A DNA stretch of 37,271 nt, taken from a virus. Made by a program: the position numbers and the translations under genes. Under the pieces are notes generated by a model. That model saw only the letters and a list, made by a program, of their open reading frames with translations. It was not told where the DNA came from and ran no database searches. Location: IMG/VR virus record IMGVR_UViG_3300046558_000399, positions 1 to 37,271 of that record. The stretch is one strand, 5' to 3'. Below, one piece after another: positions 12,719-21,289 of this stretch (positions within the stretch are counted from its first letter, which is position 1; every line of letters begins with the position of its first letter).

Positions 12719-14531
12719 CGACCGGGTGACGGCCTTCGCTCACGCCGTCCTGGCACATGAGATTGTCGCCGGTCCCGCTGTTCGCAATGCTTGCGCTCGG
12801 CACTTGCGGGATCTGGAGCAGGGGCCGGATCGCGGCCTGGTCTGGGATCTGGACGCCGCAGATCGGGCCATTGGTTTTTTTGAGGACGTGCTTTGCCTTA
12901 ATGGCGGCGACTATGAGGGGATGCCATTCCTCCTCGCACCTTGGCAAGCCTTTGTCGTGGGCAGTCTGTTTGGCTGGATGACCGAAGACGGTTATCGCCG
13001 ATTCCGTCTGGCGTACATCGAAACCGGCAAGGGGTCTGGGAAAAGCCCGTTGGTGGCGGGCATCGGCCTGTACGGCCTGGTGTCGGACGGTGAAAACCGC
13101 GCCGAAATCTACGCTGCCGCGACCAAGCGTGATCAGGCCATGATTCTGTTCCGCGATGCGGTGAGCATGGTCAGCATGTCTCCGCACATGTCCAGCCGGG
13201 TGGTGCAGTCGGGGCGTGATGAGAAGGTTTGGAGCCTCTACTACCCCAACACCAAATCGTTTTTCAAACCGATCAGCGCTGACGAAGGGCAGTCCGGCCC
13301 GCGTCCGCACATCGGCCTGCTGGACGAGCTGCACGAGCATAAGACCGCCACCACCGTGAACATGATGCGCGCCGGTACCAAGAACCGGCGCAAGGCCATG
13401 GTGGTCATGATCACCAACAGCGGTTCGGACAAGAAGACGGTGTGCGGTCAGTACCATGACCTCGGTGTGCGGATCTGCGCGGGGCAGGAAGAAGACGACA
13501 GTTTCTTCGCCTTCATCTGTTCTCTGGATGAGGGTGATGACCCGTTCAAGGACGAGTCCTGCTGGCCCAAGGTCAACCCGTCGTTGGACTACATCGCGGA
13601 AGGGCAGGTCGATGGCATTCCGGGGCGCAAGTATCTGCGCGAGCAGGTCACGTCGGCTCGGGGGCTGCCCGCTGCGGAATCGGTGGTTCGGCGCCTGAAC
13701 TTCTGCGAATGGACCCAGGCGGATTCGCCGTGGATTTCGTGGGATGTCTGGAGCCAGGCAGGCGAGCGCGTCCCCATGCGGATGCTGCGCGACCGGCCCT
13801 GTGTCGGCGGCCTCGACCTGGCCAGTACCACGGACCTCACGTCGTTCACGTTGCTCTTCTATCCAACGGCAGCCGACCCGCACTGGCGGCTTCTGCCGTA
13901 CTTCTGGATACCAGACCACGACCTCGCCGAACGCGAGAAGCGCGACAAGGTGCCGTATTCGCTGTGGATCAAGCAGAAGGAGCTGGAGACAACGCCAGGC
14001 CGCGCGATCAGCAAACTCTACGTGCTGCGCCGGATGCAGACGATTTGTGCCTACTTCGACGTGCGCAAGATCGCCTATGACCGCTGGCGGATCGAGGACT
14101 TGAAACAGCTCATGATCGAGCACTCCATCGATCTGCCGGAAATGATCCCGTTCGGGCAGGGCTTCAAGGACATGGGGCCTGCGGTCGACGAATTCGAGCG
14201 CCGGTTGCTCGGCCTTCCTGCGAAGCCTGAAACAGACGTCATCGATCTGTCGCCTGATGACTATGAGCTGGTGAGCGAAGTGCCTGACGTTGAAGTCGTG
14301 GCCGAAGTGCCGGACGTTGAGACGTTGAGGCACGACAACAATCCGGTCATGACCTGGTGCGCCGGTAACGCGGTGATCGTCAGCGACCCGGCAGGCAACC
14401 GAAAGGTCGACAAGGCCAAGGCTACCGGGCGCATCGACGGCATCGTCGCGGGCCTGATGGCAACAGGCTTGAGCGGCACGGCCATCGAAGGCAGCGGCAC
14501 ATCCATTTATGACGAAGGGGCGGGCATATGA
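12681..14531 (+). CDS. terL: Terminase large subunit (HK97-like)
   Basis: A 616-residue packaging motor and nuclease. Walker A TGKGSGKS covers residues 115-122. Walker B is GLLDELHEH, with Asp215 and catalytic Glu216. The nuclease half shows GGLDLASTTD (first Asp379) and later ICAYFDVRKIAYDRW. Length and motif order match the Terminase_1 family of HK97-like siphophages. It overlaps TerS upstream and the next small membrane-protein gene by ATGA. Confidence 0.96.
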   Translation: MSNETPQTDTSTDDRVTAFAHAVLAHEIVAGPAVRNACARHLRDLEQGPDRGLVWDLDAADRAIGFFEDVLCLNGGDYEGMPFLLAPWQAFVVGSLFGWMTEDGYRRFRLAYIETGKGSGKSPLVAGIGLYGLVSDGENRAEIYAAATKRDQAMILFRDAVSMVSMSPHMSSRVVQSGRDEKVWSLYYPNTKSFFKPISADEGQSGPRPHIGLLDELHEHKTATTVNMMRAGTKNRRKAMVVMITNSGSDKKTVCGQYHDLGVRICAGQEEDDSFFAFICSLDEGDDPFKDESCWPKVNPSLDYIAEGQVDGIPGRKYLREQVTSARGLPAAESVVRRLNFCEWTQADSPWISWDVWSQAGERVPMRMLRDRPCVGGLDLASTTDLTSFTLLFYPTAADPHWRLLPYFWIPDHDLAEREKRDKVPYSLWIKQKELETTPGRAISKLYVLRRMQTICAYFDVRKIAYDRWRIEDLKQLMIEHSIDLPEMIPFGQGFKDMGPAVDEFERRLLGLPAKPETDVIDLSPDDYELVSEVPDVEVVAEVPDVETLRHDNNPVMTWCAGNAVIVSDPAGNRKVDKAKATGRIDGIVAGLMATGLSGTAIEGSGTSIYDEGAGI

Positions 14532-14716
14532 AATATCTCGGGCTACTGGCCTGGCTCGTCGGGCTGGCGGGCTTCGGTCTGCTGGTGGCGGGCGTGGCAT
14601 TGATCAGTGTTCCGGCGGGCTTCATCGCCGCCGGGGGCGGGATGGTGGTGTGGGCCTATCTGGCAGATCAAGCGGCAGCCACATCGGCGCCAGTCCATGA
14701 CGACGGGGGTGGTTGA
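14528..14716 (+). CDS. Small two-helix membrane protein between terL and portal
   Basis: A 62-residue, mostly hydrophobic protein: two transmembrane stretches at about residues 4-26 (LGLLAWLVGLAGFGLLVAG) and 29-47 (PAGFIAAGGGMVVWAYLA), then a short polar acidic tail. A small protein at this place is common in HK97-like Pseudomonas phages, but I know no function. It is coupled to terL by ATGA and to the portal gene by TGATG. Confidence 0.7.
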   Translation: MKYLGLLAWLVGLAGFGLLVAGVALISVPAGFIAAGGGMVVWAYLADQAAATSAPVHDDGGG

Positions 14717-15990
14717 TGTTCTTCAGCAAACAACGTGGATCGGTACAGGGCGCCGTATCCAGCCCGGACGGCAGTGTCTGGCGCGGCCTCATAGGTTCCG
14801 GTCGCAGCAGCTCCGGCGTGAGGGTGACGCCGGAGTCAGCGCTGGCGGTTCCGATCATCCAGAACTGCGTCACCCTGCTGGCCGAAAGCATCGCGCAATT
14901 GCCGCTTGAGTTGTATCGACGTACCGACAACGGCCAGCGTGACGCCGCGATCTACCACCCGCTGTACGACGTTCTGCGTTATCAGCCCAACGGCTTTCAG
15001 ACCCCGTATGAGCATCGCGAAGGCAGTCAGATGGCGGCCGGGCTGCGGGGCAACAGCTACAGCTTCATCGACCGTCGTGATGACGGCAATGTGGCGGCGC
15101 TCTGGCCGATCCACAACGACAAGGTGATTGTGTGTAAGGGCAGCGACATGCTGCCGTATTACCAGGTCGGGACGTTCGAGGATCGACTGCCGATGCGGCT
15201 GATCCACCACGTTCGCTGGCAGTCCCACAATTTCTATGAGGGGCTGTCGCCGATCATGCTGCACGCCGAGGCGGTTGGCTTGGCCCAGGCGGTGCGACAG
15301 TACACCGGCAAGTCATTTGCCAACGGTGCGACCGTCTCGGGGGTGATCGAACGGCCGCGCGAGGCCCCGGCGATCAAGGATCAGGGTTCGATTGATCGGG
15401 TGCTTGATCAGTGGGGCAACAAGTTCGGTGGCATGGACAACGCCAAAAAGGTCGCGATGCTGCAGGAAGGCATGACCTTCAAACCCGTCTCCATGACCAA
15501 CGTTGATGCCGAAGTGGTCGACATCCTCAAGCTGTCCGGCGTCGACTGCGCACGGATTTACAAGATCCCGCTGCCGATGGTCAACGACCTCGACAAGGCC
15601 AACTACAACACCATCGAGCAACTGTTGATTCAGTTCGTGGTGTTCGGTCTGCTGCCGTGGGTCAAGCGTCATGAACAGTCGATGATGCGCGACTTCCTGT
15701 TGCCGAAAGACCGGCGCGACTACTTCATCGAATTCAACCTGGCGGGCCTGTTGCGTGGCGACCAGAAGAGTCGTTACGAAGCCTATGCCATTGGCCGCCA
15801 GTGGGGCTGGCTCTCAGTCAACGACATTCGGCGCCTGGAAAACATGCCCCCGGTCACCGGCGGCGATATCTACCTGCAGCCGTTGAACATGGTCGATGCA
15901 GGCAAAGGAAAGCCTGACCTTAGTAATCCATCCGTGCGGGCGCAGCTGGAGCTGCAACAGCGCGAAATCGAAAGGATGCTTGCGCAATGA
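14716..15990 (+). CDS. Portal protein (HK97 family)
   Basis: A 424-residue portal that forms the dodecameric DNA channel at the head vertex. Family features: SAVxVxPESALAVPIIQNCVT-like start after residue 35, a GNSYSFIDR strand around 110-120, the HHVRWQSHNFYEGLSPIM segment, and the helical LLIQFVVFGLLPWVKRHEQ region near 300. The ATG at 14716 is preferred to a TTG one codon upstream. It overlaps the protease gene by ATGA. Confidence 0.94.
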   Translation: MFFSKQRGSVQGAVSSPDGSVWRGLIGSGRSSSGVRVTPESALAVPIIQNCVTLLAESIAQLPLELYRRTDNGQRDAAIYHPLYDVLRYQPNGFQTPYEHREGSQMAAGLRGNSYSFIDRRDDGNVAALWPIHNDKVIVCKGSDMLPYYQVGTFEDRLPMRLIHHVRWQSHNFYEGLSPIMLHAEAVGLAQAVRQYTGKSFANGATVSGVIERPREAPAIKDQGSIDRVLDQWGNKFGGMDNAKKVAMLQEGMTFKPVSMTNVDAEVVDILKLSGVDCARIYKIPLPMVNDLDKANYNTIEQLLIQFVVFGLLPWVKRHEQSMMRDFLLPKDRRDYFIEFNLAGLLRGDQKSRYEAYAIGRQWGWLSVNDIRRLENMPPVTGGDIYLQPLNMVDAGKGKPDLSNPSVRAQLELQQREIERMLAQ

Positions 15991-16937
15991 AACAACATCT
16001 CCGGGCATCCGGCTTGCTGTTTAATCAGCCGTTACTGGTTACCCCTGACATGCTCGACCTGGGCGTGCGGTGGGCCAATCAGGCCATGAACCTCAACATC
16101 ATCAACCTGGCCGGTGGCAGCGGCGCAAAACTCGGCTTCTACGACGATGAAGCCGAGGATCGTGCGGCCCTGCAGGCTGAGCAAGAGCGGGCCATGCTGG
16201 CCTCTACCGGTGTGCAGGTCTTGCCGGTCCATGGGTTTCTGGTGAGTCGCGGCAGTCACATCAACGCCTGCGAGACCATGACCAGCTACGAGGGCTTGCG
16301 GCAGCAGTTGCGCCAAGCCATCGCCGATCCTCTGGTCGAGCGCGTGGCGCTGGACATCGACACGCCCGGCGGTTCTGCCGTGGGCGCGTTCGAGCTGGCG
16401 GCCGATATCCGGGCCATGTCATTGATCAAGCCCATTACCGGCATCGTCAACTTCATGGCCTACAGCGGCGGCTATCTAATCGGCAGCGCATGCAGCGAGC
16501 TGGTGGTCAGCCAGACCAGTGGCGTCGGCTCCATCGGTGTGATTGCCAGCCACATGGACCGGTCGAGACAGCAGGAAAGCCAGGGCGTCAAGGTGACCAC
16601 GGTATACGCCGGGGCGCACAAGAACGACTTGAGCCCCAATGAACCGCTCACCGATCAGTCGATGAAGTTCCTGCAGGATCTTGTGCAAGAGAGCTATCAG
16701 CTCTTCGTCAACGCCGTGGCCGACTATCGCGGCCTGAGCATTGAAGCCGTCAGGGCCACCGAGGCAGGGCTGTATCGCGGCCAGCAAGGTATCAATGCAG
16801 GTCTCGCTGATCGCCTGCAAAGCCCTCAGGACGCCGTCGACGATCTGTCGCGCGTCGTCGCCCAGGTTCGGGCACAACGGCAGTCCGGCCGCATTGGCCT
16901 GCGCGCTTCGGCGCTGAATATTCAAGCAACACTCTGA
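15987..16937 (+). CDS. S49/SppA-like head maturation protease
   Basis: A 316-residue signal-peptide-peptidase-A-like serine protease, the type that cleaves scaffold and capsid N-termini in head assembly (lambda gpC class). The oxyanion strand DIDTPGGSA lies around 124-131, nucleophile Ser160 in MAYSGGYLIGS, and candidate Lys212 in GAHKND, giving the Ser-Lys pair of S49 enzymes. It lies between portal and capsid as expected. No scaffold domain is evident after residue about 290, so the capsid N-terminal segment probably serves as scaffold. Confidence 0.92.
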   Translation: MKQHLRASGLLFNQPLLVTPDMLDLGVRWANQAMNLNIINLAGGSGAKLGFYDDEAEDRAALQAEQERAMLASTGVQVLPVHGFLVSRGSHINACETMTSYEGLRQQLRQAIADPLVERVALDIDTPGGSAVGAFELAADIRAMSLIKPITGIVNFMAYSGGYLIGSACSELVVSQTSGVGSIGVIASHMDRSRQQESQGVKVTTVYAGAHKNDLSPNEPLTDQSMKFLQDLVQESYQLFVNAVADYRGLSIEAVRATEAGLYRGQQGINAGLADRLQSPQDAVDDLSRVVAQVRAQRQSGRIGLRASALNIQATL

Positions 16938-16961
16938 CCGCGTTCGCGGCAGTTACATCTC

Positions 16962-16984
16962 ACCCGCTCCGGCGGGTTTTTTTA
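16962..16984 (+). terminator. Terminator-like hairpin between protease and capsid genes
   Basis: ACCCGC/GCGGGT arms (16962-16967 with 16972-16977) followed by eight T. It lies inside the head operon, 16 bases before the capsid start. It may stabilise the upstream message end or partly terminate while capsid gets its own expression level. Confidence 0.75.
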
Positions 16985-16999
16985 TGCCCAGGAGGCACC

Positions 17000-18313
17000 A
17001 TGTCCCTTGTCACTCAATTGCGAAGCGAACGCGCCACGCTCAATGCTGCTGTACAGGCGTTGGCGCAGATCGAGGCTGGTGGCGGCAGCTTGACTGCAGC
17101 ACAGCTCACTGAGTTTGCTGATCTGGAAGTCAAGATCAACGCCATCACCGATAAAATCAGCCGTGCCGAAGTCGCTGAACGCCTTGCAGCGGCGTCTGCA
17201 GTACCAGTCAACGAATCGGCCCAAGGCATCAACGGCCCGCCCGGCAGTATTTCTGGCCCGTTCAACCAACAGACCAAGCCCGGTGTGGCGATGGCGCAGA
17301 TGGTGCGCTTGTTGGTGCAGGCGCAGGGCAATTCGAATACAGCGGCGGACTTGGCTAAATCCGGTGGTTACGGCGCTGATGTGCATATGGCTCTGTCGAC
17401 CGCGACGCCAGCGTCCGGCGGTGTGTTGGTTCCCGAAAATTTCAGTACCAGTGTGATCGAGTCGCTGCGTCCGAAGTCTGTGGTCCGTAAGCGTGGTGCT
17501 GTAAGCCTTCCGCTGAACAATGGCAACTTGAGCATGCCGCGCGTTATTGGCAACACCCAGGTCACTTACATCGGCGCTGATGGTGATGTCCAGGTCACCA
17601 GCATGCAGTTCGGTGACCTGAAACTGTCGTCGAAAAAGGCTGCAGCGCTCGTGCCGATCTCCAACGATCTGCTGGCGGCGTCTGGTGTTAACCCGCGTGT
17701 AGACGCTCAAGTGAGCAACGATCTGGCGACCAGTATGGGCCTTTCGGAAGATCTGCACTTTATCCGCAGTGCGGGCAGCGACATTTTGCCCAAGGGTCTT
17801 CGCTACTGGGCGCCTGCGTTCAATATCGTGGTCGCCCCGGCAAGCACTGACCTGCAAGTGGTCGAGACGTATTTGTCGAGCATTATGCTGCGTCTGGAGG
17901 CGGCAAACGTCGATCTGGCAGGTTGTGGTTGGATCATGGCTCCTCGGACCCTTCGCTGGTTGGGTGCGTTGCGCGATGGCAATGGCAACAAGGCATATCC
18001 CGAAATTGATCAGAGCTTGCTCAAGGGCTACCCCGTTTCCCTGACCACGCAAATCCCGGTGAATTTGGGTGCCGGTGGCAACGAGTCGGAAATCTATTTC
18101 GTTAACTTCTTTGATTGCTATATCGGTGAAGACACGACCCTCGCGGTCGCGATCAGTACCGAGGCGTCTTACAAGGATACCAACGGCGAAACCGTCAGCG
18201 CATTCCAGCGCGATCAGACGTTGATCCGTGTAATCAGCAAGCACGACTTCGGCCCGCGCCACCCTGAGTCGGTCGCTGTGGGTGTCGGGATCACCTGGGG
18301 CAAAGACATGTGA
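17000..18313 (+). CDS. Major capsid protein (HK97 fold)
   Basis: A 437-residue major head protein. Residues about 1-70 are a helical, probably coiled-coil delta/scaffold segment (LRSERATLNAAVQALAQIE; LEVKINAITDKISRAEVAERL); the body has HK97-family features: SGGVLVPENFSTSVIESLRP, the T-Y-I-G-A-D-G-D-V strand, the SNDLLAAS/VNPRVDAQV spine region, and a conserved end I-R-V-I-S-K-H-D-F-G-P-R-H. The Lys/Asn residues for cross-linking cannot be judged from this alone. GGAGG lies 6 bases upstream of the ATG. Confidence 0.95.
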   Translation: MSLVTQLRSERATLNAAVQALAQIEAGGGSLTAAQLTEFADLEVKINAITDKISRAEVAERLAAASAVPVNESAQGINGPPGSISGPFNQQTKPGVAMAQMVRLLVQAQGNSNTAADLAKSGGYGADVHMALSTATPASGGVLVPENFSTSVIESLRPKSVVRKRGAVSLPLNNGNLSMPRVIGNTQVTYIGADGDVQVTSMQFGDLKLSSKKAAALVPISNDLLAASGVNPRVDAQVSNDLATSMGLSEDLHFIRSAGSDILPKGLRYWAPAFNIVVAPASTDLQVVETYLSSIMLRLEAANVDLAGCGWIMAPRTLRWLGALRDGNGNKAYPEIDQSLLKGYPVSLTTQIPVNLGAGGNESEIYFVNFFDCYIGEDTTLAVAISTEASYKDTNGETVSAFQRDQTLIRVISKHDFGPRHPESVAVGVGITWGKDM

Positions 18314-18372
18314 TTTCGCTGGCCCTGCGTCGAGTAGGGCCGCTCTCTGATGCTGCATTCGAGGTATTGAAC

Positions 18373-18732
18373 ATGAGCAAGTCGAGCAACAATTTAGTCA
18401 TCGTCACATTCGCCAAATCTTGGCGGGGTTATTCGCCCACCGAGGTGGCGGGTTTTTCCCAGGAAACCGCAGACGCGCTGATCAAGGGCGGTGTCGCTGC
18501 GCTCCATGACGGCAAAGCTGCGGCTAGCCCGGCCAAGTCCACCGCGACCAAGCCGCCGGGCAAGGGCGCGCCGAAAGCACCTACCAAGGCCGAGGTACCG
18601 CCAGTCGTGATCCCTGGCTCTGTCGAAACTGAGCCAGGATCGGAGACCGATGGCGGCACTGGCGGTACGTCGGACGAGAATGGCCCGCCTGCCGGTGACG
18701 CGGATAATGACGTTGATGACGAGAAGCCGTAA
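18373..18732 (+). CDS. Small head-associated protein with Pro/Gly/acidic tail, unknown
   Basis: A 119-residue protein; the start at 18373 is chosen for a GAGG about 9 bases upstream, while a longer frame overlapping the capsid gene is less likely. Residues 5-45 form a small folded segment (LVIVTFAKSWRGYSPTEVAGF, ADALIKGGVAALHDG) similar in style to the short protein at 19622, suggesting related ligand-like modules. The rest (about 50-119) is a low-complexity Ala/Pro/Lys then Gly/Asp/Glu tail, predicted disordered. Its place directly after the capsid suits a decoration or connector accessory protein. Confidence 0.65.
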   Translation: MSKSSNNLVIVTFAKSWRGYSPTEVAGFSQETADALIKGGVAALHDGKAAASPAKSTATKPPGKGAPKAPTKAEVPPVVIPGSVETEPGSETDGGTGGTSDENGPPAGDADNDVDDEKP

Positions 18733-18734
18733 CC

Positions 18735-19286
18735 ATGGCCCGGCGCATTGCGTACACGGGTGATCCCGTGCTGACGCTGGAACAGGTGGCGTATCAGTGC
18801 CGCCTTGATCCAGAAGACACGGTGCCGGAGCTGATCGAAGGCTTGATCATTCCGGGCGTGACGGCCCAGGCCGAAGAGCGGACCGGCGCCGGTATTCGGC
18901 AGGCTGAATACGAAGAGGAATGGCCCGCGCATTTCGGCTCGGGTCGTCCGCTGGACGTCGGCCAGGCCACGGCGATCATTTCGATCAGCCGCGTCCTTGC
19001 CGATGGTAGCGACGAGTTGCTGACCGTTGCCCATTCCCTGCGAAACCGGGGCAAGGAAAGCTTTCTGCACTTCCCGGATGGCCGCCCCGAGGGTGACCTA
19101 CTCATTCGCTACGAGGCCGGTACCGACCTTGATGTTCATCCGTCCGTGCGTACCTGGTTGCTGATGCAAGCCGCCACCGCGCATGAAAACCGCGAAACGT
19201 TGGTGGTGGGTGCCACCCTGGCCGAGCTGCCCAGCTCAATGTTGGATTCACTGCTGGCACCCATCGCTGTTCCTCCGAGGTTCTGA
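18735..19286 (+). CDS. Head-tail connector protein (gp6-like)
   Basis: A 183-residue adaptor of the HK97 gp6/phiE125 gp8 type: an N-terminal helical part starting L-T-L-E-Q-V-A-Y-Q-C-R-L-D-P-E-D and L-I-P-G-V-T-A-Q-A-E-E-R-T-G, followed by a beta part (ISISRVLADG, FLHFPDGRPEGDLLIRYEAG) and a C-terminal helix (RTWLLMQAATAHENRETLV). It joins the portal to the neck. Two bases separate it from the upstream gene and one from the next. Confidence 0.88.
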   Translation: MARRIAYTGDPVLTLEQVAYQCRLDPEDTVPELIEGLIIPGVTAQAEERTGAGIRQAEYEEEWPAHFGSGRPLDVGQATAIISISRVLADGSDELLTVAHSLRNRGKESFLHFPDGRPEGDLLIRYEAGTDLDVHPSVRTWLLMQAATAHENRETLVVGATLAELPSSMLDSLLAPIAVPPRF

Positions 19287-19287
19287 T

Positions 19288-19608
19288 ATGCGAATAGGTC
19301 CTCTGGACCGGCGCTGTTCACTGCTCAAGTCTGAGTTGGCGCAGCGTCCGGGCGCAGGTTCGACGGAAACCTGGGTCAAGGTCGGTGACATCTGGGCCGG
19401 GATCGCCATTCCCACCGGTAGGACGTTGCCGGTGGCCGACCGGCTGTCAGCCGAGGTCACGGCAGAGATTCAGGTCCGTTTCAGAAAAACCATCGTCGCC
19501 GGTATGCGAATCGCCCATGGCGATGAAACGTACCTGATCGAGGCAGCCCTGCCCGCACTCAAGCGGACGATGCTCCGGCTGCTGTGTTCCAACGTAGTAA
19601 ATCCATAA
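19288..19608 (+). CDS. Head-tail joining protein (head closure)
   Basis: A 106-residue beta-rich protein of the phage head-tail joining family (Phage_H_T_join): it opens I-G-x-L-D-R-R-C-S-L, contains W-x-K-V-G-D-I-W-A-G-I, and ends with G-M-R-I-A-H-G-D-E-T-Y-L-I-E-A-A-L-P. The start at 19288 follows the connector stop; a much longer frame inside the connector gene is rejected. It forms the stopper or closure ring between connector and tail. Confidence 0.88.
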   Translation: MRIGPLDRRCSLLKSELAQRPGAGSTETWVKVGDIWAGIAIPTGRTLPVADRLSAEVTAEIQVRFRKTIVAGMRIAHGDETYLIEAALPALKRTMLRLLCSNVVNP

Positions 19609-19621
19609 TGAGGGTATGAGC

Positions 19622-19801
19622 ATGAAAGTACGTGCACTGGTCGGTCTGTCCGGCCCATTTGGCAGCCAGGTCGCGGGTTCGGAGTTCGAGATCGACAACG
19701 AGCTGGTGGCTGATCTGAAGGAGCGCAAACTGGTCGAGCCCCTCGAGGCCGTGAAGGTTGCGAAACCGAAGCCGGTCGGCGACGGCGCGGCCAAGGAGTA
19801 A
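19622..19801 (+). CDS. Small unknown neck-region protein (59 aa)
   Basis: Not assigned to a family. The start at 19622 is preferred over 19616 because AGGG is 8 bases away rather than 2. The sequence MKVRALVGLSGPFGSQVAGS and EIDNELVADLKERKLVEP suggests a short beta strand pair and a helix, ending in a basic-acidic Lys/Pro tail; similar short proteins occur between head-closure and gp10-like genes in related phages. Confidence 0.65.
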   Translation: MKVRALVGLSGPFGSQVAGSEFEIDNELVADLKERKLVEPLEAVKVAKPKPVGDGAAKE

Positions 19802-19804
19802 TTC

Positions 19805-20311
19805 ATGGCCGCGCGCAGGTCCCGATTGTCTGGCGACTTCAAGTTGAGACGGGTGCTGCGCAACATTCACACCCAGCTCGATAACGAACTCAAACCGGTC
19901 ATGCAGCAGGGTGCCAACAAGATCCTGGCCTCCATGCAGGAGCTGATCCCCAAGGATTCGGGGGAGGGTGCAGCTGCGCTCACGGCCTTTGTGTCGAAAA
20001 GCGGCCTGGATGCGCAGATCGGCTTGAGGGGCAAGAAACTCAATCAGCGGTTTTTCTATCTGCGCTTCATTGAGTACGGAACGAAAGGGTACACCGAAGG
20101 CAAGAAGCGGGCTGGCGGTCGCAACAAGCGGGTCACCAACAAGACCGATGGCACGAACTTCTTCGGGAAATACCCGGACATTCCGGCGCGTCCTGCACAC
20201 CCTTGGCTGCGTCCGGCCTATGACGTTAACCGCGAGTTCGTCCTGGCAAGCATCAAGCACGCGGTGAGCAATACGCTTAAACGTGCCGGTGAGGAACTGG
20301 GCAATGGCTGA
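19805..20311 (+). CDS. HK97 gp10-like tail component
   Basis: A 168-residue protein of the HK97 gp10 family: a helical start (L-x-x-V-L-R-N-I-H-T-Q-L-D-N-E-L; ANKILASMQELIPKDSG), then the typical Y-L-R-F-I-E-Y-G-T-K-G strand and an A-R-P-A-H-P-W-L-R-P-A-Y segment. It is thought to be a neck or tail-completion protein. It overlaps the next gene by 8 bases. Confidence 0.88.
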   Translation: MAARRSRLSGDFKLRRVLRNIHTQLDNELKPVMQQGANKILASMQELIPKDSGEGAAALTAFVSKSGLDAQIGLRGKKLNQRFFYLRFIEYGTKGYTEGKKRAGGRNKRVTNKTDGTNFFGKYPDIPARPAHPWLRPAYDVNREFVLASIKHAVSNTLKRAGEELGNG

Positions 20312-20687
20312 TCCATCGTTTGCGCTGCAGGTTGCGCTGGCAGATCGGCTCGGCGCGGAGCTGTCTTGCCCGGTGTTCGACGGTGCCCCGATGAACGCGC
20401 CGATGCCCTATGTCAGCTTCGACAGCGAGATTGTCACCAATGACGATCCCCTGAACAGCCGACGTGACCTCAGGCTGTTCTACCTGTCGGTCTGGTCGGA
20501 CTTCAAGGGGCAGGAAGAGGTCAAGCGCCTCATGGCCGAGATCGACGCCGCACTCCATGAGCGTCCTCTGCCGCTCAACACCGGCCGGGTCGTTTCCATT
20601 CGCGTCACCCGCAAGCAGGCCAATCGTGAGCCGGACGGCGTCACGTACCAGGGCAGCGTCACGCTGCGCATCGTCACCACGCATTAA
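20304..20687 (+). CDS. DUF3168 tail terminator-like protein
   Basis: A 127-residue protein matching DUF3168 (tail terminator/completion, lambda gpU-like position): L-Q-V-A-L-A-D-R-L at the start, V-F-D-G-A-P-M-N-A-P-M-P-Y-V-S-F, then W-S-D-F-K-G-Q-E-E-V-K-R-L-M. The start at 20304 overlaps the gp10-like stop, with GAGG upstream. It would cap the tail tube and set where tube growth stops. Confidence 0.85.
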   Translation: MADPSFALQVALADRLGAELSCPVFDGAPMNAPMPYVSFDSEIVTNDDPLNSRRDLRLFYLSVWSDFKGQEEVKRLMAEIDAALHERPLPLNTGRVVSIRVTRKQANREPDGVTYQGSVTLRIVTTH

Positions 20688-20700
20688 CCGCTAACCCCAT

Positions 20701-20718
20701 GCCGCGCTGCGGCTTTTT
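20701..20718 (+). terminator. Terminator-like hairpin before the tail tube gene
   Basis: GCCGC/GCGGC arms (20701-20705 with 20709-20713), loop GCT, followed by five T. It lies between the DUF3168 and tail tube genes and may adjust tail tube expression. Confidence 0.7.
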
Positions 20719-20742
20719 CACCTGTCCTCAGGAGGACTGCTT

Positions 20743-21207
20743 ATGTCTATCAATACCGGCGCGGGCACGCGAATTTACATCGGTCCACGGCTCCTGGCCG
20801 ATCTGCCCGCCGACCATACGGCCGCCGTAACGCTTCTCTCAGCCTTGACCTATGTCGAGGTCGGCGAGATGGAAACCATCGGCGACTACGGCGACACCAT
20901 CAACGATGTGAGTTTTTCCGGACTGTCCAGCGGGCGGGCCAAGCATCTCAAAGGTCTGGCTGACGCGGGCACTGTCGATCTGTCGATTGGCTTCGATGCG
21001 GGCGACGCCGGTCAGCTCAAGTTGGTGGAGGCGTTCCTGGACCGCTCTCGCTTCGATTACCCGATCAAGGTCGTGTACGTCGATGGTGAAACGGACTACT
21101 TCGCGGCCAAGGTTATGAGCAACAAGAAAACCGGCATCAGCGTTGAGGGCGTCTTGAAGCGCGCCGTCAGCCTGGGCGTCAACTCTGAAATCTACGAGGT
21201 GGTCTGA
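20743..21207 (+). CDS. Major tail tube protein
   Basis: A 154-residue protein with the typical siphovirus tube look: N-terminal G-A-G-T-R-I-Y-I-G, a central E-V-G-E-M-E-T-I-G-D-Y-G-D and F-S-G-L-S-S-G-R-A-K-H-L-K-G, then I-G-F-D-A-G-D-A-G-Q and V-Y-V-D-G-E-T-D-Y-F-A-A-K-V. It follows the tail terminator gene and a hairpin, and a strong CAGGAGG ribosome site precedes its ATG, as expected for a highly expressed structural protein. Confidence 0.9.
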   Translation: MSINTGAGTRIYIGPRLLADLPADHTAAVTLLSALTYVEVGEMETIGDYGDTINDVSFSGLSSGRAKHLKGLADAGTVDLSIGFDAGDAGQLKLVEAFLDRSRFDYPIKVVYVDGETDYFAAKVMSNKKTGISVEGVLKRAVSLGVNSEIYEVV

Positions 21208-21229
21208 GCATAACGCCGGACCCTTGCCT

Positions 21230-21262
21230 GGTGCCGAGCACCCTCGGCGCCTTCCTTTTATT
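21230..21262 (+). terminator. Terminator-like hairpin after the tail tube gene
   Basis: GGTGCCGAG/CTCGGCGCC arms (21230-21238 with 21243-21251, one G-T wobble), loop CACC, then a T-rich tail. Together with the hairpin at 20701 it brackets the tail tube gene. Confidence 0.75.
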
Positions 21263-21289
21263 GCATCCCTTTTTTTGAGAGAAACACTC

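Noticed and set aside
12711-14600. Long minus-strand open frame (629 codons) opposite terL
   Set aside because: It lies antisense to the well-supported terL gene, has low-complexity His/Arg/Pro-rich translation and no ribosome site; it is a frame opened by GC-rich codon use.
16982-18358. Long minus-strand open frame (458 codons) opposite the capsid gene
   Set aside because: Shadow of the capsid gene; translation is Arg/His-rich and resembles no family.
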